NCBI GenBank assembly: GCA_963838845.1
Contig: CAWISR010000003.1
Coordinates: 1,240,001 to 1,304,000, forward strand
Length of the DNA: 64,000 bases
Origin: CAVRXQ01 sp963838845
Lineage (GTDB): Bacteria > Actinomycetota > Acidimicrobiia > Acidimicrobiales > Bog-793
Reading direction: 5' to 3'
The position numbers and the translations under genes were made by a program. How positions within the stretch are numbered: position 1 is the first letter of the stretch; each line of letters opens with the position of its first letter. The notes beneath the pieces are model-generated. The model worked only from the letters and a program-made list of their open reading frames with translations, was not told the origin of the DNA and did no database searches. Below are positions 45,475-54,560 of this stretch, one piece after another.

Positions 45475-46656
45475 TTATCGCGGAAGATGCATTTCTCTCA
45501 ACCGGCGCTCGAGCGCAAGAGCGACCCTCCCGAGCGCTGCATCGTCGCCTCGATGCCCGACGAGCTGAATTCCGACTGGCAGGTTCGCCGTGCCCGGCAC
45601 CGGGATGGAAACTGCCGGGTTCCCTGTCAAGTTGAAGGGGCGCGTGAAGCGCGTCAGCGGCTCTCTGACGTCGATGTCGTCGAGGCGGGGAGCGACGCAT
45701 GCGGTAGTGGGAAGCACGATCGCGTCCCAGTCCAGCATCGCGAGCTCGCATTCTTCTCGCAGCCGCTCAGCCTCGCGCTTTGCGGCTTCGTAATCGGCAA
45801 GCGTGATACTTAGGCCTCCTTCGATGAACGCAAGTACGTCGGTGCCGTACTGGTCTCGATGCTTCTCGAGCCACTGCCGATGGTTGGCTGCCGCCTCTCC
45901 CTGCATGATCGGAAGGATCGCCCTCGCGAAGCGATCGCGAGCGGGGAACGCGATCTCGGGAAGGCCCTCACTGAGTTGACACCAAACTGATTCAGTCGCT
46001 TCGTCCAGATCCGAGATCCATCCGCTCGGGAATCCGACTCTCAGCCGGTCCCAGTCAGGCGGGCGACCTTTACCGATGAGGTGAGCTCCACTCATGGCCT
46101 CGAGGGCGCTCAGCGCCTCGCCGACAGAAGCCGCGAGCGGCCCAATCGTGTCGAGCGACTGGGCCAACGGGACGAGGCCATCGGTTGGCACCAGGTCGAA
46201 TGTGGGTTTGAACCCGACGACACCGGTCAGAGATGCCGGGATTCTTATCGAGCCGCCGGTATCGGTCCCCAAGGCCCAATCACACATTCCCAATGCCACC
46301 GCCACCGCCGATCCTCCCGACGATCCACCCGCGACCCTGGAGGGATCGTGGGGATTGCGGACAGGTCCGTAGTGCGGGTTGGCGCTCGTCGGGCCCGCGG
46401 CCCACTCGTGAAGGTTGGTTTTGCCGATGACAATGCATCCCGCTTTTCTCAGCCGAGAGATCACGAGCGCATCAGCTGGCGCGGGCGATTCACCCAGCAC
46501 GACACTGCCCGCAGTGGTGGGGGTTCCCCTGACGTCGATCACGTCTTTCACCGCGACCACGGTGCCGTCGCCGGCCTCTTCCGTCTCACAGATAAATACG
46601 TTCAGGTGTGCGAACGCGCTGATCCGCCTTCGCATTTCTGACAAACGCTCGGCCAC
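45475..46656 (-). CDS. Amidase-signature hydrolase 1
   Basis: This 393-aa cytoplasmic amide hydrolase has the whole Ser-cisSer-Lys triad: Lys in VAVKDVIDVRG, the Gly-Ser-rich VAGGSSGGSAVAVA with the cis-Ser, and the nucleophile in GTDTGGSIRIPAS. It is a little short for the family because the segment between the core and the C-terminus is reduced. It leads the short leftward operon with the AroQ-like gene and diverges from the sugar permease. Confidence 0.88.
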   Translation of the reverse strand: MAERLSEMRRRISAFAHLNVFICETEEAGDGTVVAVKDVIDVRGTPTTAGSVVLGESPAPADALVISRLRKAGCIVIGKTNLHEWAAGPTSANPHYGPVRNPHDPSRVAGGSSGGSAVAVALGMCDWALGTDTGGSIRIPASLTGVVGFKPTFDLVPTDGLVPLAQSLDTIGPLAASVGEALSALEAMSGAHLIGKGRPPDWDRLRVGFPSGWISDLDEATESVWCQLSEGLPEIAFPARDRFARAILPIMQGEAAANHRQWLEKHRDQYGTDVLAFIEGGLSITLADYEAAKREAERLREECELAMLDWDAIVLPTTACVAPRLDDIDVREPLTRFTRPFNLTGNPAVSIPVPGTANLPVGIQLVGHRGDDAALGRVALALERRLREMHLPR

Positions 46657-46771
46657 CGAATTACGCCTCGGGAGCTCTCAAATCTCGATGGAAATGGCGA
46701 GGAACGACTGCCCCGAAGCGACGCTCAAATGGTTTTTCGACCAGATGGAAACGGACCGCCTCGCCCCCGCC

Positions 46772-46799
46772 TTGCACAATCTTGAAATGGGATTATAAC
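46772..46799 (+). promoter_or_regulatory. Promoter of the sugar permease/binding-protein operon
   Basis: TTGCAC (46772-46777) and TATAAC (46794-46799) are spaced by 16 bp, a good vegetative-type promoter, 21 bp before the GTG at 46821. It lies in the divergent gap from amidase 1. Confidence 0.5.
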
Positions 46800-46820
46800 A
46801 TTCCGGAGCGGGGGAAACGG

Positions 46821-47913
46821 GTGGAACCTGCTGTCTCATCCAAGCTGAGCGTTGACGAGGAGACGCTCCGAGGTCCCAGCGCGGGGGTGAATTCGGACGC
46901 TTACCGAAACTCTGCGTCGGACGACCGGGGGAGCGGGGGACCGACAAGGACGCGACGCCGCCAGCACGGAGGTCTCGAGAACCTTGTAGAGCGGTTCGGG
47001 ATCCTTGGCGCGTGGGCGGCGATCATCGCCGTGTTCGGCGTGCTCGAGCCGAGCACATTTCTCAGCGTCTCGAACTTCAAGACCATCTTCAGTACGCAAG
47101 CGGTGCTTTTGATCCTCGCTCTCGCGTTGCTGATTCCTTTAACCGTTGGCGAGTTCGATCTCTCGGTGACCGGCTCCGATGAGCATGGCGAATTGCCTGA
47201 TCGGCTTTCTCGACGTGCAGCATCATTGGCCGATCCTTCTCGCGGTGTTGCTGGCCCTAATTTCGGGCATCGTCATTGGTCTCGTCAACACGTTCGTGGT
47301 CATGGTGATCGGCGTGCAGTCAATAGTCGTGACGCTGGGCGCAGGGACTCTTTGGACCGGAGTGGCCTATGCGATCGAGCCGAGCGTCGTCACCAACATC
47401 TCACCGGGTCTCGTAAACGCCACCAACTACCAGATCTTGGGCTTGCCCCTCCAGTTGTACTACGGCGTCATCTTGACTCTGATCGCCTGGTACGTCTTTT
47501 CCTTCACACCCCTCGGTCGATACATGTATTTCGTCGGGGCAAACAGGCAAGTATCGAGATTGTCCGGTATCCCCGTCACTTCGATTCGCGCTTGGTCGTT
47601 CATCATCTCGGCCCTTATCGCCTCGCTGTCAGGAGTCATACTCGTCGGGACGCTGGCGAGTTCCTCACCCACGGACGCAGCCTCTTATCTCCTGCCTGCA
47701 TTCGCAGCAGTGTTCCTCGGTGCTACGGCGATCATGCCTGGCAGGTTCAACCCGTGGGGCACTTTCGTGGCCGTCTACTTCCTCATCACCGGCGTCACAG
47801 GCTTGGAACTGGAAGGTCTGACCGGGTGGGTCGAGGACGTCTTTTACGGCGGGTCTCTGATATTGGCCGTCGCTGTATCCCGTCTTCTTGCCAGGCGACG
47901 TGCAGTGGAATGA
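46821..47913 (+). pseudogene. Sugar ABC permease (RbsC type), frameshifted
   Basis: The first frame starts at a GTG at 46821 behind a G-rich ribosome site, has a polar N-terminus of ~50 residues, and reaches LALLIPLTVGEFDLSVTGS near 47177. The rest of the permease, MSMANCLIGF to a TGA at 47913, is one frame over and includes the RbsC signature GANRQVSRLSGIPV and LLPAFAAVFLGATAIMPGRF. Skipping the G at 47178 joins the two as LSVTGSMSMAN, giving about 363 aa, normal for this family. The intact binding protein follows after 84 bp. Confidence 0.8.
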
Positions 47914-47997
47914 CGAGGTTAGGCGCAACGAGAAATGACCACGGGTGCTGCGAGGCGCCTGTGCAGGATTCGAGTCGACAAATGAAAGGAAGGATTA

Positions 47998-49155
47998 ATG
48001 AGGGTAACTGGTAGAAGGGCGCGAACTCTTGCGCTATTGACAGTGTCGGTAGGCGTCGGATTGTTGTTTCTGTCGACTACCGCTTACGCAGGGTCGTCGG
48101 CAGCAGGGACCGCCGCAAAAAAGGCAAAGGCTCTTCTGGCGAGCGAGTCCGCCGCATCGTCGTTTCCGACGTTGCCCCACTTCAACGCGGCGGCCAAGGC
48201 CCGCGGGAAAACGGTTTGGTTTATCAGCAATGACGCTGAGAATCCTTTCACCACCGATCTTTACAATCCGTTCGTAAAGGCTCTGAGCCTGTTCGGAGTA
48301 AAGGTTCACGAGTTCGATGGCATGGGAAGCTCTGCAACGGAAGCCCAGGGGATAATGGAGGCCATCGCGGCTCACGCGAGTCTCATCTTCGACCAGGACT
48401 TCTCGGTTGCCAGCGTCCAATCGGCCGTCAATGCAGCGCACGCTGCTCATATCCCCTTCGTCGAGTGGGCGACCGTGAACGCTGGTCAGCCCCCATCTCC
48501 CGGAGATGCGGCGGGTACAACGTACAATTATTCCCTTGCGGGCAAGGAGATAGCAGACGGAGTCATCGCTCTGTCCAACGGAAAGGCGAACGCCGAGATC
48601 ATCACTGACTCAGACGTTCCTGTTTCTGTGCCGGAGACCCACGCAATCGAGGCCGAATTTCACGCCATCTGCCCGACGACATGTCACTACAGAGTTGAGA
48701 ATGTACTGATTGCGAACTGGACTACGGCTTTGCCGACGATGGCGAGGACGATTGTCACGGACAATTGGGCCAATTGGATCATTCCTATGTATGACCCCGA
48801 GACGAGTGACATCGACCCTGCCGTCATCGCCGCAGGAGCTGCAGGGAAAGTACACGTAGCGAGTTACAACGCAACGGCGGGAGCTGCGCCCCAGCTCAAG
48901 CAACCCGGAAACCCCCTCTACGTGGACGTGGGGTCCTCTCTGGTATGGAGCGGGTACGCGAACGCGGACATGGTGTTGCGCGTCCTGAATGGAGTCAAGC
49001 CGTTGTCGTCAGCGCAGGAAATAATTCCCGTGCGGCTCTTCGACCGGGACAATGTCTCGAGCATCAATTTCAGCTCGCCGGACAACACGTGGTACGGACC
49101 GGCCGGGAACAGTGTCGAGCAGGAATACGCGAAGGTGTGGGAACACAAAAGCTGA
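47998..49155 (+). CDS. Sugar ABC transporter periplasmic binding protein (Peripla_BP_4)
   Basis: This 385-aa exported protein starts at an ATG at 47998 with AGGAAGG upstream. The signal peptide is LALLTVSVGVGLLFLSTTAYA with cleavage after AYA; no lipobox. The mature part begins with an Ala/Lys-rich linker, then KTVWFISNDAENPFTTDLYN, the usual ribose/galactose-binding-protein opening. The ligand is unknown. A hairpin terminator follows directly. Confidence 0.85.
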   Translation: MRVTGRRARTLALLTVSVGVGLLFLSTTAYAGSSAAGTAAKKAKALLASESAASSFPTLPHFNAAAKARGKTVWFISNDAENPFTTDLYNPFVKALSLFGVKVHEFDGMGSSATEAQGIMEAIAAHASLIFDQDFSVASVQSAVNAAHAAHIPFVEWATVNAGQPPSPGDAAGTTYNYSLAGKEIADGVIALSNGKANAEIITDSDVPVSVPETHAIEAEFHAICPTTCHYRVENVLIANWTTALPTMARTIVTDNWANWIIPMYDPETSDIDPAVIAAGAAGKVHVASYNATAGAAPQLKQPGNPLYVDVGSSLVWSGYANADMVLRVLNGVKPLSSAQEIIPVRLFDRDNVSSINFSSPDNTWYGPAGNSVEQEYAKVWEHKS

Positions 49156-49180
49156 GCGAAAGGCTTCAATGAGTCTCCAC

Positions 49181-49214
49181 GAGGGAGGCTTCAACTCACG
49201 TTGAGGCCTCCCTC
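49181..49214 (+). terminator. Strong hairpin terminator
   Basis: GAGGGAGGCTTCAAC (49181-49195) pairs with GTTGAGGCCTCCCTC (49200-49214) with one mismatch around a 4-base loop, 26 bp after the binding-protein stop. No T-tract follows. Confidence 0.7.
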
Positions 49215-49568
49215 GCTGGACCAGGTCCTAAGTCACTTCTCGATGGGCCGGGGCGCGTGATCTCGTGGCGCCGCGCTCATAGGGAGAGCTACCGACGGCG
49301 AAGGTCCTCGCCATTTTCGTGGTTGTTCCTCTAACGACTACGAGGGGCCCCGACCGTGAGTGTGCCGGTAACCACTTCGACGATGTGCTGTTAGGACGGT
49401 TCGGTTTGTGGGTCCCGCCGCCGCGGAGGCGGCGCTGAGCTCTTCGCTGGCTTCGAGAGATCCGCGCGGTAGGGGGGCGCTGCGGCGCTATGAAGATTCG
49501 TCAACTCCATGGTCGTCTGACACGTAAAAACTCAACCACTGGGCTATTCAGGAACGCCGTTCATCCGG
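49215..49568. other. Non-coding gap between convergent operons
   Basis: I find no gene in this 354-bp interval between the binding-protein operon and the end of the hydantoinase-type cluster. It holds a second small hairpin, GCCGCC/GGCGGC at 49417-49433, that could terminate the leftward cluster. Confidence 0.5.
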
Positions 49569-51107
49569 TCACTGCGTAGCTTGCTCGTAGAGCATCCCAA
49601 TCTGGCAGAGTTCGAAATCACTGAATCGAGAACCCACCAACTGCAGGCTTATTGGGAGTGTCTCCGCGGCGCCGCACGGAATCGAGAGCGCAGGGTGACC
49701 GGTGTAATTGAATGGCGCAGTATTCGTGACGGGGTTGTATCGCCCTAACTTCAACAAACCCAGGGTACGCCTCAACTCGTCCTCATGAGTGTCCGCAGGT
49801 TCGTACAACGGTGCGCGACACACCGTAGTGGGCATGGCCAGAACATCGACCTCAGCCAAAACCCGGTCGTACTCGCGCTGAAACCACGGCCTGGCGTTTT
49901 GTGCTCGGGCGTAGCCACCTACCTTCAGGCTTTGCTGCGCAAAGGATGCCGTCAGATACCGCCCTTTTAGGAGCGGCGGAAGCCAATCTGCCTCCCACGC
50001 TGTCCGTCTCTCCAAAGATGCGATCAGAGCCTCGGAGTAGAAGCCGCGAGCTCCTGCAAGTGTGAAATGCGAATCTCGCAGGAGGCGCGATCCCATAACC
50101 GAGAGGATTTGATACGGGGCGAGTGCCTGTTCGTGCGCCGGCGCGCTGACCCTCATCAATCGAGCTCCGCAGCCTTTTAGAACCTCCAGGGCCTCTAGCA
50201 CCGTCTCGCTGACGCACGCTTCGATCGGTTCGGCGAAACCCTCATCCAACACTCCGATTCGCAGGCCTGAAAGATCGTTTGACCACCGAGATTCCTCCCT
50301 TGGTTCGCGCGTTGGATCCCAGCGCGGATCCCTTCCGTCACACCCTGTCGCGGCCTCCAAGAAGGCGAGGGCGGTACGGACGTCGCGGCTCAGCGGGCCC
50401 ACCGCATCAAGCAGTGGGTCGGAGCCGATTATCCCCGTATGGCTCACGAATCCACTTGTAGGTTTCATGCCGACGACGCCGCACCAAGAGGCCGGTATCC
50501 GTACCGATCCGCCCTGGTCACCCCCGATCGCCAAATCGCACATTTCCAAGGCGACGGCTGCTGCGGCGCCAGACGACGAGCCACCGCTCAAATGATCAGA
50601 AGACCGCGGATTCTCGACACGGCCAAAATCGCCAATGCCCCCCCATCCGAGGCCCCCGCAGGAGAAGTCGTCCATGTTTAGCTTTCCGACAATTCGTGCA
50701 CCCGCTTCAAGGAGGACGGTGACGAGGGGGACATCCGCGTCGCAGACGAAGTCCTCCATCAGGTGCGACCCATATGTGAGCGGGAGACCGCGCACAGGAA
50801 TGTGATCCTTCAAACCGACGGTTAGACCAGATAGCTCTCCCTCGCCAGTCGGCTCAATATCAGTACGGCATAGCCACACATGACCTCCGACATCCGGACG
50901 CTGCGGTGCCCACCATGCTCGGGGCAGCGTTCGATCTTCGTGCCCTTGCGGCGAGCAAAACGTCTGAGCGTCCTCGTAGAACGCATAGAACGCCGCCAAC
51001 TGCACCCGGACAGCGTCCAGATATGGCCCCAGCTCCTGGTCGGTCAAGTGCATTCCGAGCTCTCGCCCGGCTCGACGCAAGTCGTCTCCATCGGGAAAAT
51101 GCAACAA
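49569..51107 (-). CDS. Amidase-signature hydrolase 2 (long form)
   Basis: This 512-aa amidase has an N-terminal helical domain of about 90 residues (LTDQELGPYLDAVRVQLAAF) before the core, as in the nitrile-pathway and indoleacetamide-type amidases. The triad is intact: Lys in VGLKDHIPVRG, cis-Ser in LSGGSSSGAAAAVA, nucleophile in GGDQGGSVRIPAS. It is the last gene of the leftward cluster, 266 bp after the HMGL-like gene, and is only distantly related to amidase 1. Confidence 0.88.
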   Translation of the reverse strand: MLHFPDGDDLRRAGRELGMHLTDQELGPYLDAVRVQLAAFYAFYEDAQTFCSPQGHEDRTLPRAWWAPQRPDVGGHVWLCRTDIEPTGEGELSGLTVGLKDHIPVRGLPLTYGSHLMEDFVCDADVPLVTVLLEAGARIVGKLNMDDFSCGGLGWGGIGDFGRVENPRSSDHLSGGSSSGAAAAVALEMCDLAIGGDQGGSVRIPASWCGVVGMKPTSGFVSHTGIIGSDPLLDAVGPLSRDVRTALAFLEAATGCDGRDPRWDPTREPREESRWSNDLSGLRIGVLDEGFAEPIEACVSETVLEALEVLKGCGARLMRVSAPAHEQALAPYQILSVMGSRLLRDSHFTLAGARGFYSEALIASLERRTAWEADWLPPLLKGRYLTASFAQQSLKVGGYARAQNARPWFQREYDRVLAEVDVLAMPTTVCRAPLYEPADTHEDELRRTLGLLKLGRYNPVTNTAPFNYTGHPALSIPCGAAETLPISLQLVGSRFSDFELCQIGMLYEQATQ

Positions 51108-51196
51108 GGGAATCTGCTTCTTTCTTCAGTCCACGCTGTTATTCCACTTGCGCTACCGACTCGTCGATGCTTGCTTCTCTTAGTCGTGTCCCGAAT

Positions 51197-51340
51197 TCAG
51201 CTCGACTCCAGATCTGCATCTGCGAGCTCACTCGCATCTGCGACGAACGCGACCAAGCGTCGACGGCATGCACCGAGGCCCACCTCTTCGACAGTTTCTG
51301 TACGCCTTTGAAGATCTGGCATCGCGCCTGCAGAACGCAT
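51197..51340 (-). CDS. Possible 47-aa protein between amidase and HMGL-like genes
   Basis: A short frame from an ATG at 51340 to a TGA at 51197 contains TVEEVGLGACRRRLVAFVAD and ASELADADLESS. It is on the cluster strand and fills most of an otherwise empty 266-bp gap. No ribosome site is convincing and I know no family; small partner proteins of amidases exist, but this does not match one I recognise. Confidence 0.25.
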   Translation of the reverse strand: MRSAGAMPDLQRRTETVEEVGLGACRRRLVAFVADASELADADLESS

Positions 51341-51373
51341 CCCTGAGCACCGCCCAGTGCGGCCTTCAATCCT

Positions 51374-52729
51374 TCAGCTCGAGCTCATACGACTAATGAC
51401 CTCACCTGCAATCTCCCGGATTTCATCGTCTGTCAGCACTCGTCCCTTTTCTTGGATCGCTCTAAGGCTGGCCGCCAGAATTGGCTGGACCTCGTCCTTC
51501 GTAACCTCAACGCCCAAAAGGTCGAGCTTGTCCCACATGGTGTACGGACCGCTATCCCGCGTGATGTCCCACTTACGCACGTTGCCGAAGAGGCTCGGCT
51601 CCATGCACCAGTGCAGCAACGGATCGATCTCAAGCTCCTGCACGACCGTATCCATGCCGCCCCAATTAAAGACCTCGAGGCCGGTTATTGGATGGTTCCA
51701 AGCCACTTTGCGGCCAGTAAATTCCTCTCCGTATCGTGCGAGCTCTGTCAACTTCTCATGATGTATTCCCGTCGATACGTCATACAGAATCGTAAGGGCC
51801 GCGGACACAACTGCAAGGTCCGCCTGCCCCGAGGCGGCGCAGTAGCCATTCACCGAAACCTCAATTATCTCTGCGCCTACTCTCGCTGCAGCCAATGAGC
51901 AGGCGGTGCCCAAGTCGAACATGTTGTGGGCGTGGACACCTATCGGCGTGTTTGGTGCTGCTTGCTTAGCGAGCGTCACAAGATGCGCGTACGCTTCAGG
52001 ACCGACGCCGCTCGGCCCGTCGAAGAGAATGATTTCGTAAGCCCCAGCTTTGGCCACAGCGTCGCAGTATTCGCGAACATAGTCATCTGACGCGTACGGG
52101 AGCATGTTCACGCCAGCCGAAACGCGAACACCTTGGCGCTTACCCTCTGCGATGAGCGTCTCCGCTCGAGCAATCTGCTCCGCCCGACTCTTTGGCAGTT
52201 TCAACGTATGCCAGTCGCGACCTGCCCACGTGGTTCCGTACACCCCTCCCGCATAAATGGGCGCAGCTTCCGCCCAGGGCGCAGCCCAAAACTGCACGGC
52301 GTCGTATCCTGCTTCAGCAGCAGTATCGATGTCGGCAACCGAACGAACCTCGCCGTAGTTGACTTCGCAGTCTGGATTCCCTTTCTTGACGACAGCAATC
52401 TCCTCGCGCATCTCTTCCATCGTGTGACCGCGCGGGAATGCTGATGTCTGCACGTCGATAACCCCTGCGGCAACGATCATCTCCAGGAACTCGCGCCGCC
52501 GTTCCTCAGTCGCAACTACACCCGGCATCTGTTCTGTCGTCCTCAAGGTGATGTCTCGGAGCGTGACGTGCTTCGGAAACGATCCACCTATGACGCGCTC
52601 ATCACGATTGAGCGGGCTTACCATCCATTTACCAGGCTCATAAGCTTCCGGGGATCGCAGGTGATCGATAGCGGCACGAAAGAAGATCTTCTCGTCCTCC
52701 GTGAATACCTGTGGCTTCGGCATGCTCAT
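51374..52729 (-). CDS. HMGL-like (pyruvate carboxyltransferase family) TIM-barrel enzyme
   Basis: This 451-aa protein has the DRE-TIM layout of HMG-CoA lyase, isopropylmalate synthase and related enzymes: LRDITLRTTEQMPGV (metal-binding Arg-Asp, with T-E-Q in place of the usual DG.Q), HAHNMFDLGTACSLAAARVG (the metal HxH) and SVNGYCAASGQADL. A C-terminal extension of about 130 residues includes WNHPITGLEVFNWGG. Such enzymes make or cleave carbon-carbon bonds next to a carboxylate. With AtuA and DUF4387 it resembles acyl-cleaving catabolic cassettes; the substrate cannot be read. Confidence 0.78.
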   Translation of the reverse strand: MSMPKPQVFTEDEKIFFRAAIDHLRSPEAYEPGKWMVSPLNRDERVIGGSFPKHVTLRDITLRTTEQMPGVVATEERRREFLEMIVAAGVIDVQTSAFPRGHTMEEMREEIAVVKKGNPDCEVNYGEVRSVADIDTAAEAGYDAVQFWAAPWAEAAPIYAGGVYGTTWAGRDWHTLKLPKSRAEQIARAETLIAEGKRQGVRVSAGVNMLPYASDDYVREYCDAVAKAGAYEIILFDGPSGVGPEAYAHLVTLAKQAAPNTPIGVHAHNMFDLGTACSLAAARVGAEIIEVSVNGYCAASGQADLAVVSAALTILYDVSTGIHHEKLTELARYGEEFTGRKVAWNHPITGLEVFNWGGMDTVVQELEIDPLLHWCMEPSLFGNVRKWDITRDSGPYTMWDKLDLLGVEVTKDEVQPILAASLRAIQEKGRVLTDDEIREIAGEVISRMSSS

Positions 52730-52811
52730 CCCTCCATCAATATCCCGGCCCTGTCAAAGCGGGATAACTCCAGAAACGCTTACCCCGCCACGACGATGCG
52801 AACCCGAGTCT

Positions 52812-53150
52812 CTAGTCAGCTGGCGAGTCGGGCACACCGAGAGTGATCAGCGGAGCCCACATCTGGGATCCGAACACTGAGCGATCTCCGAAGTCCCCTG
52901 ATGAAATGTCTCTTACCATGGTGAACTTGATCACCCGGCCCGCGTCGTACTGGTAAACCGACAGTATTCGGTTCTCTTCAACACCGAAGAGCCGTGCCAT
53001 GGACTCCTTGCTGATGACGTTCGATCGGCAGACTCTTCGATAAGACTCGTCATCGCCGAAGATCGCGTCGAACGTGATCAGGTATGGACCGGCATTCTTG
53101 CTGAAGAGGAACTGCACGAGGTCGATCAGCTTGGTAGTCCCGGAGCTCAC
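52812..53150 (-). CDS. DUF4387 protein, AtuA partner
   Basis: This 112-aa protein matches DUF4387: KNAGPYLITFDAIFGDDESY, ISKESMARLFGV and FGSQMWAPLITLGVP. The family nearly always lies beside, or is fused to, AtuA-type proteins. Its GTG start overlaps the AtuA stop (GTGA), so the two are made together and probably form a complex. No biochemical role is established that I know of. Confidence 0.82.
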   Translation of the reverse strand: MSSGTTKLIDLVQFLFSKNAGPYLITFDAIFGDDESYRRVCRSNVISKESMARLFGVEENRILSVYQYDAGRVIKFTMVRDISSGDFGDRSVFGSQMWAPLITLGVPDSPAD

Positions 53151-54511
53151 CCGACCTCCTCGTACTCGATCGGGAACAAGTCAACGAGGTCGGAGGCTTG
53201 TCGTAGCTCTGCGATATGAAGCACGCTGAACCGATATACGGCACCGGTGTCGTTCACCAAGGGCGAGAACGGAAAGGCGACGTGAGCCGTTCGGGTCTTC
53301 GCACCTTTGTAGGGATAGCCGATCATCCTCGCCTCCAAGAGCGCCGCCACGTCGTGAGCGGTCTCCTGGTCGGGCGCGAGCACCTCGGCCAGCACCCCGA
53401 GCTCGTGAGCCGGCGCATCGCGCTCGGGCTCCATGTTGCCCATCACCCCGTCCCGACCGTAGAGGATCCACTCGATCCGGACATCGTCGCCGGTACCGGC
53501 TATCCCGAGCGTCTGTTCCGTACAGCCCTCGGTGTAGTCCGCTATCTGGGAGATCAGGAACGGGTCGCGAATACCTCCGAGGACGAACGACCGGTACCCA
53601 ACACGCTCGGCTCCCTCGAAGCGCAGCGTCGGCGTTTCGTGAAGACGAAATTTCGTGCCGGAGATCAGCGTCGACCGGCGACCGGTGGGCTCGAACACCA
53701 CTTCGGAGAAGTCCAGGACTCCGCTCGGCTCCCCTTGGAGGTAGGGGTGTTCGACCTCGTAGACCATGTGCGCCGCCACCGAGAACGGGGTCACTTCGCG
53801 CTCGGGGTTCGGGGCGACAATCTCGAATTGTGAGTCCGAGACGATGCCCATAAGGCAGTCGCGGCCGGTCGGGGGAACGGCGCTCATCGCGCCGCACTCC
53901 AGAATCTTGCCCATGTGCAGCGCGATTCCGGGATCGATGCCTGCCCGCACCGGGTACGCGGCGAAGATTGCGCTGTCGCAGGCTCTCCCGGCGAGCACGA
54001 CCTGGGCGCCCTCGTCGAGGGCTCTGACGAGCGGCTCGTATCCCATTTGGGCGACGACCCGGTCGCAGGACTCGAGACGCTCAGAGGTGAGGTCTGGGAC
54101 GCCGGGCATTCCGGTGACCTTGCCGGCCTCGAGGCGCTCGGCGAGGTAACGCTTGTCCTGTTCGGCGTGGACGATCGCGAGTTTGAAGCTCAACGAGTCC
54201 TCGTGCGCGATCTCGCGGAGGATGGAGGCCGCCCACTCCAGGTGTACGTCTGCTCCGGCGCCCCCTCCGCTGCCGATGAGGACCGGAGTCGCGTTCGCGA
54301 TACCTGAGCGCAAGAGCAACTGCATGTCACGTTTCATCGTCCTGCGCGAGTGGTAGGGCTTCCCCGAGCCCAGGTACCACGGGCCCATATCGGTCGACCC
54401 CGAGTCCGCCCCGAGGACGTCGATGCCCTCGTCGGCCGCGCGCCGAAGGCTGTCGGCGTTGACCCCATAACCCAGCGAACCGCCAGGGCTGAGGACGCGG
54501 ATCCTCTTCAC
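53147..54511 (-). CDS. AtuA family protein (DUF1446)
   Basis: This 454-aa protein belongs to the acyclic terpene utilisation AtuA family. VLSPGGSLGYGVNADSLRRA, GADSGSTDMGPWYLGSG, LIGSGGGAGADVHLEW and LAGRACDSAIFAAYPVRAG are family landmarks. AtuA is needed for growth on citronellol/geraniol in Pseudomonas, but the family is wider and usually linked to unknown carboxylic-acid catabolism. No terpene-specific gene (such as geranyl-CoA carboxylase) is present here, so another substrate is likely. Confidence 0.85.
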   Translation of the reverse strand: MKRIRVLSPGGSLGYGVNADSLRRAADEGIDVLGADSGSTDMGPWYLGSGKPYHSRRTMKRDMQLLLRSGIANATPVLIGSGGGAGADVHLEWAASILREIAHEDSLSFKLAIVHAEQDKRYLAERLEAGKVTGMPGVPDLTSERLESCDRVVAQMGYEPLVRALDEGAQVVLAGRACDSAIFAAYPVRAGIDPGIALHMGKILECGAMSAVPPTGRDCLMGIVSDSQFEIVAPNPEREVTPFSVAAHMVYEVEHPYLQGEPSGVLDFSEVVFEPTGRRSTLISGTKFRLHETPTLRFEGAERVGYRSFVLGGIRDPFLISQIADYTEGCTEQTLGIAGTGDDVRIEWILYGRDGVMGNMEPERDAPAHELGVLAEVLAPDQETAHDVAALLEARMIGYPYKGAKTRTAHVAFPFSPLVNDTGAVYRFSVLHIAELRQASDLVDLFPIEYEEVG

Positions 54512-54560
54512 TTGCGGCTCGCGACGCGCCCGGCGTCAGCCCTCGAGAACGCAGGGACGT

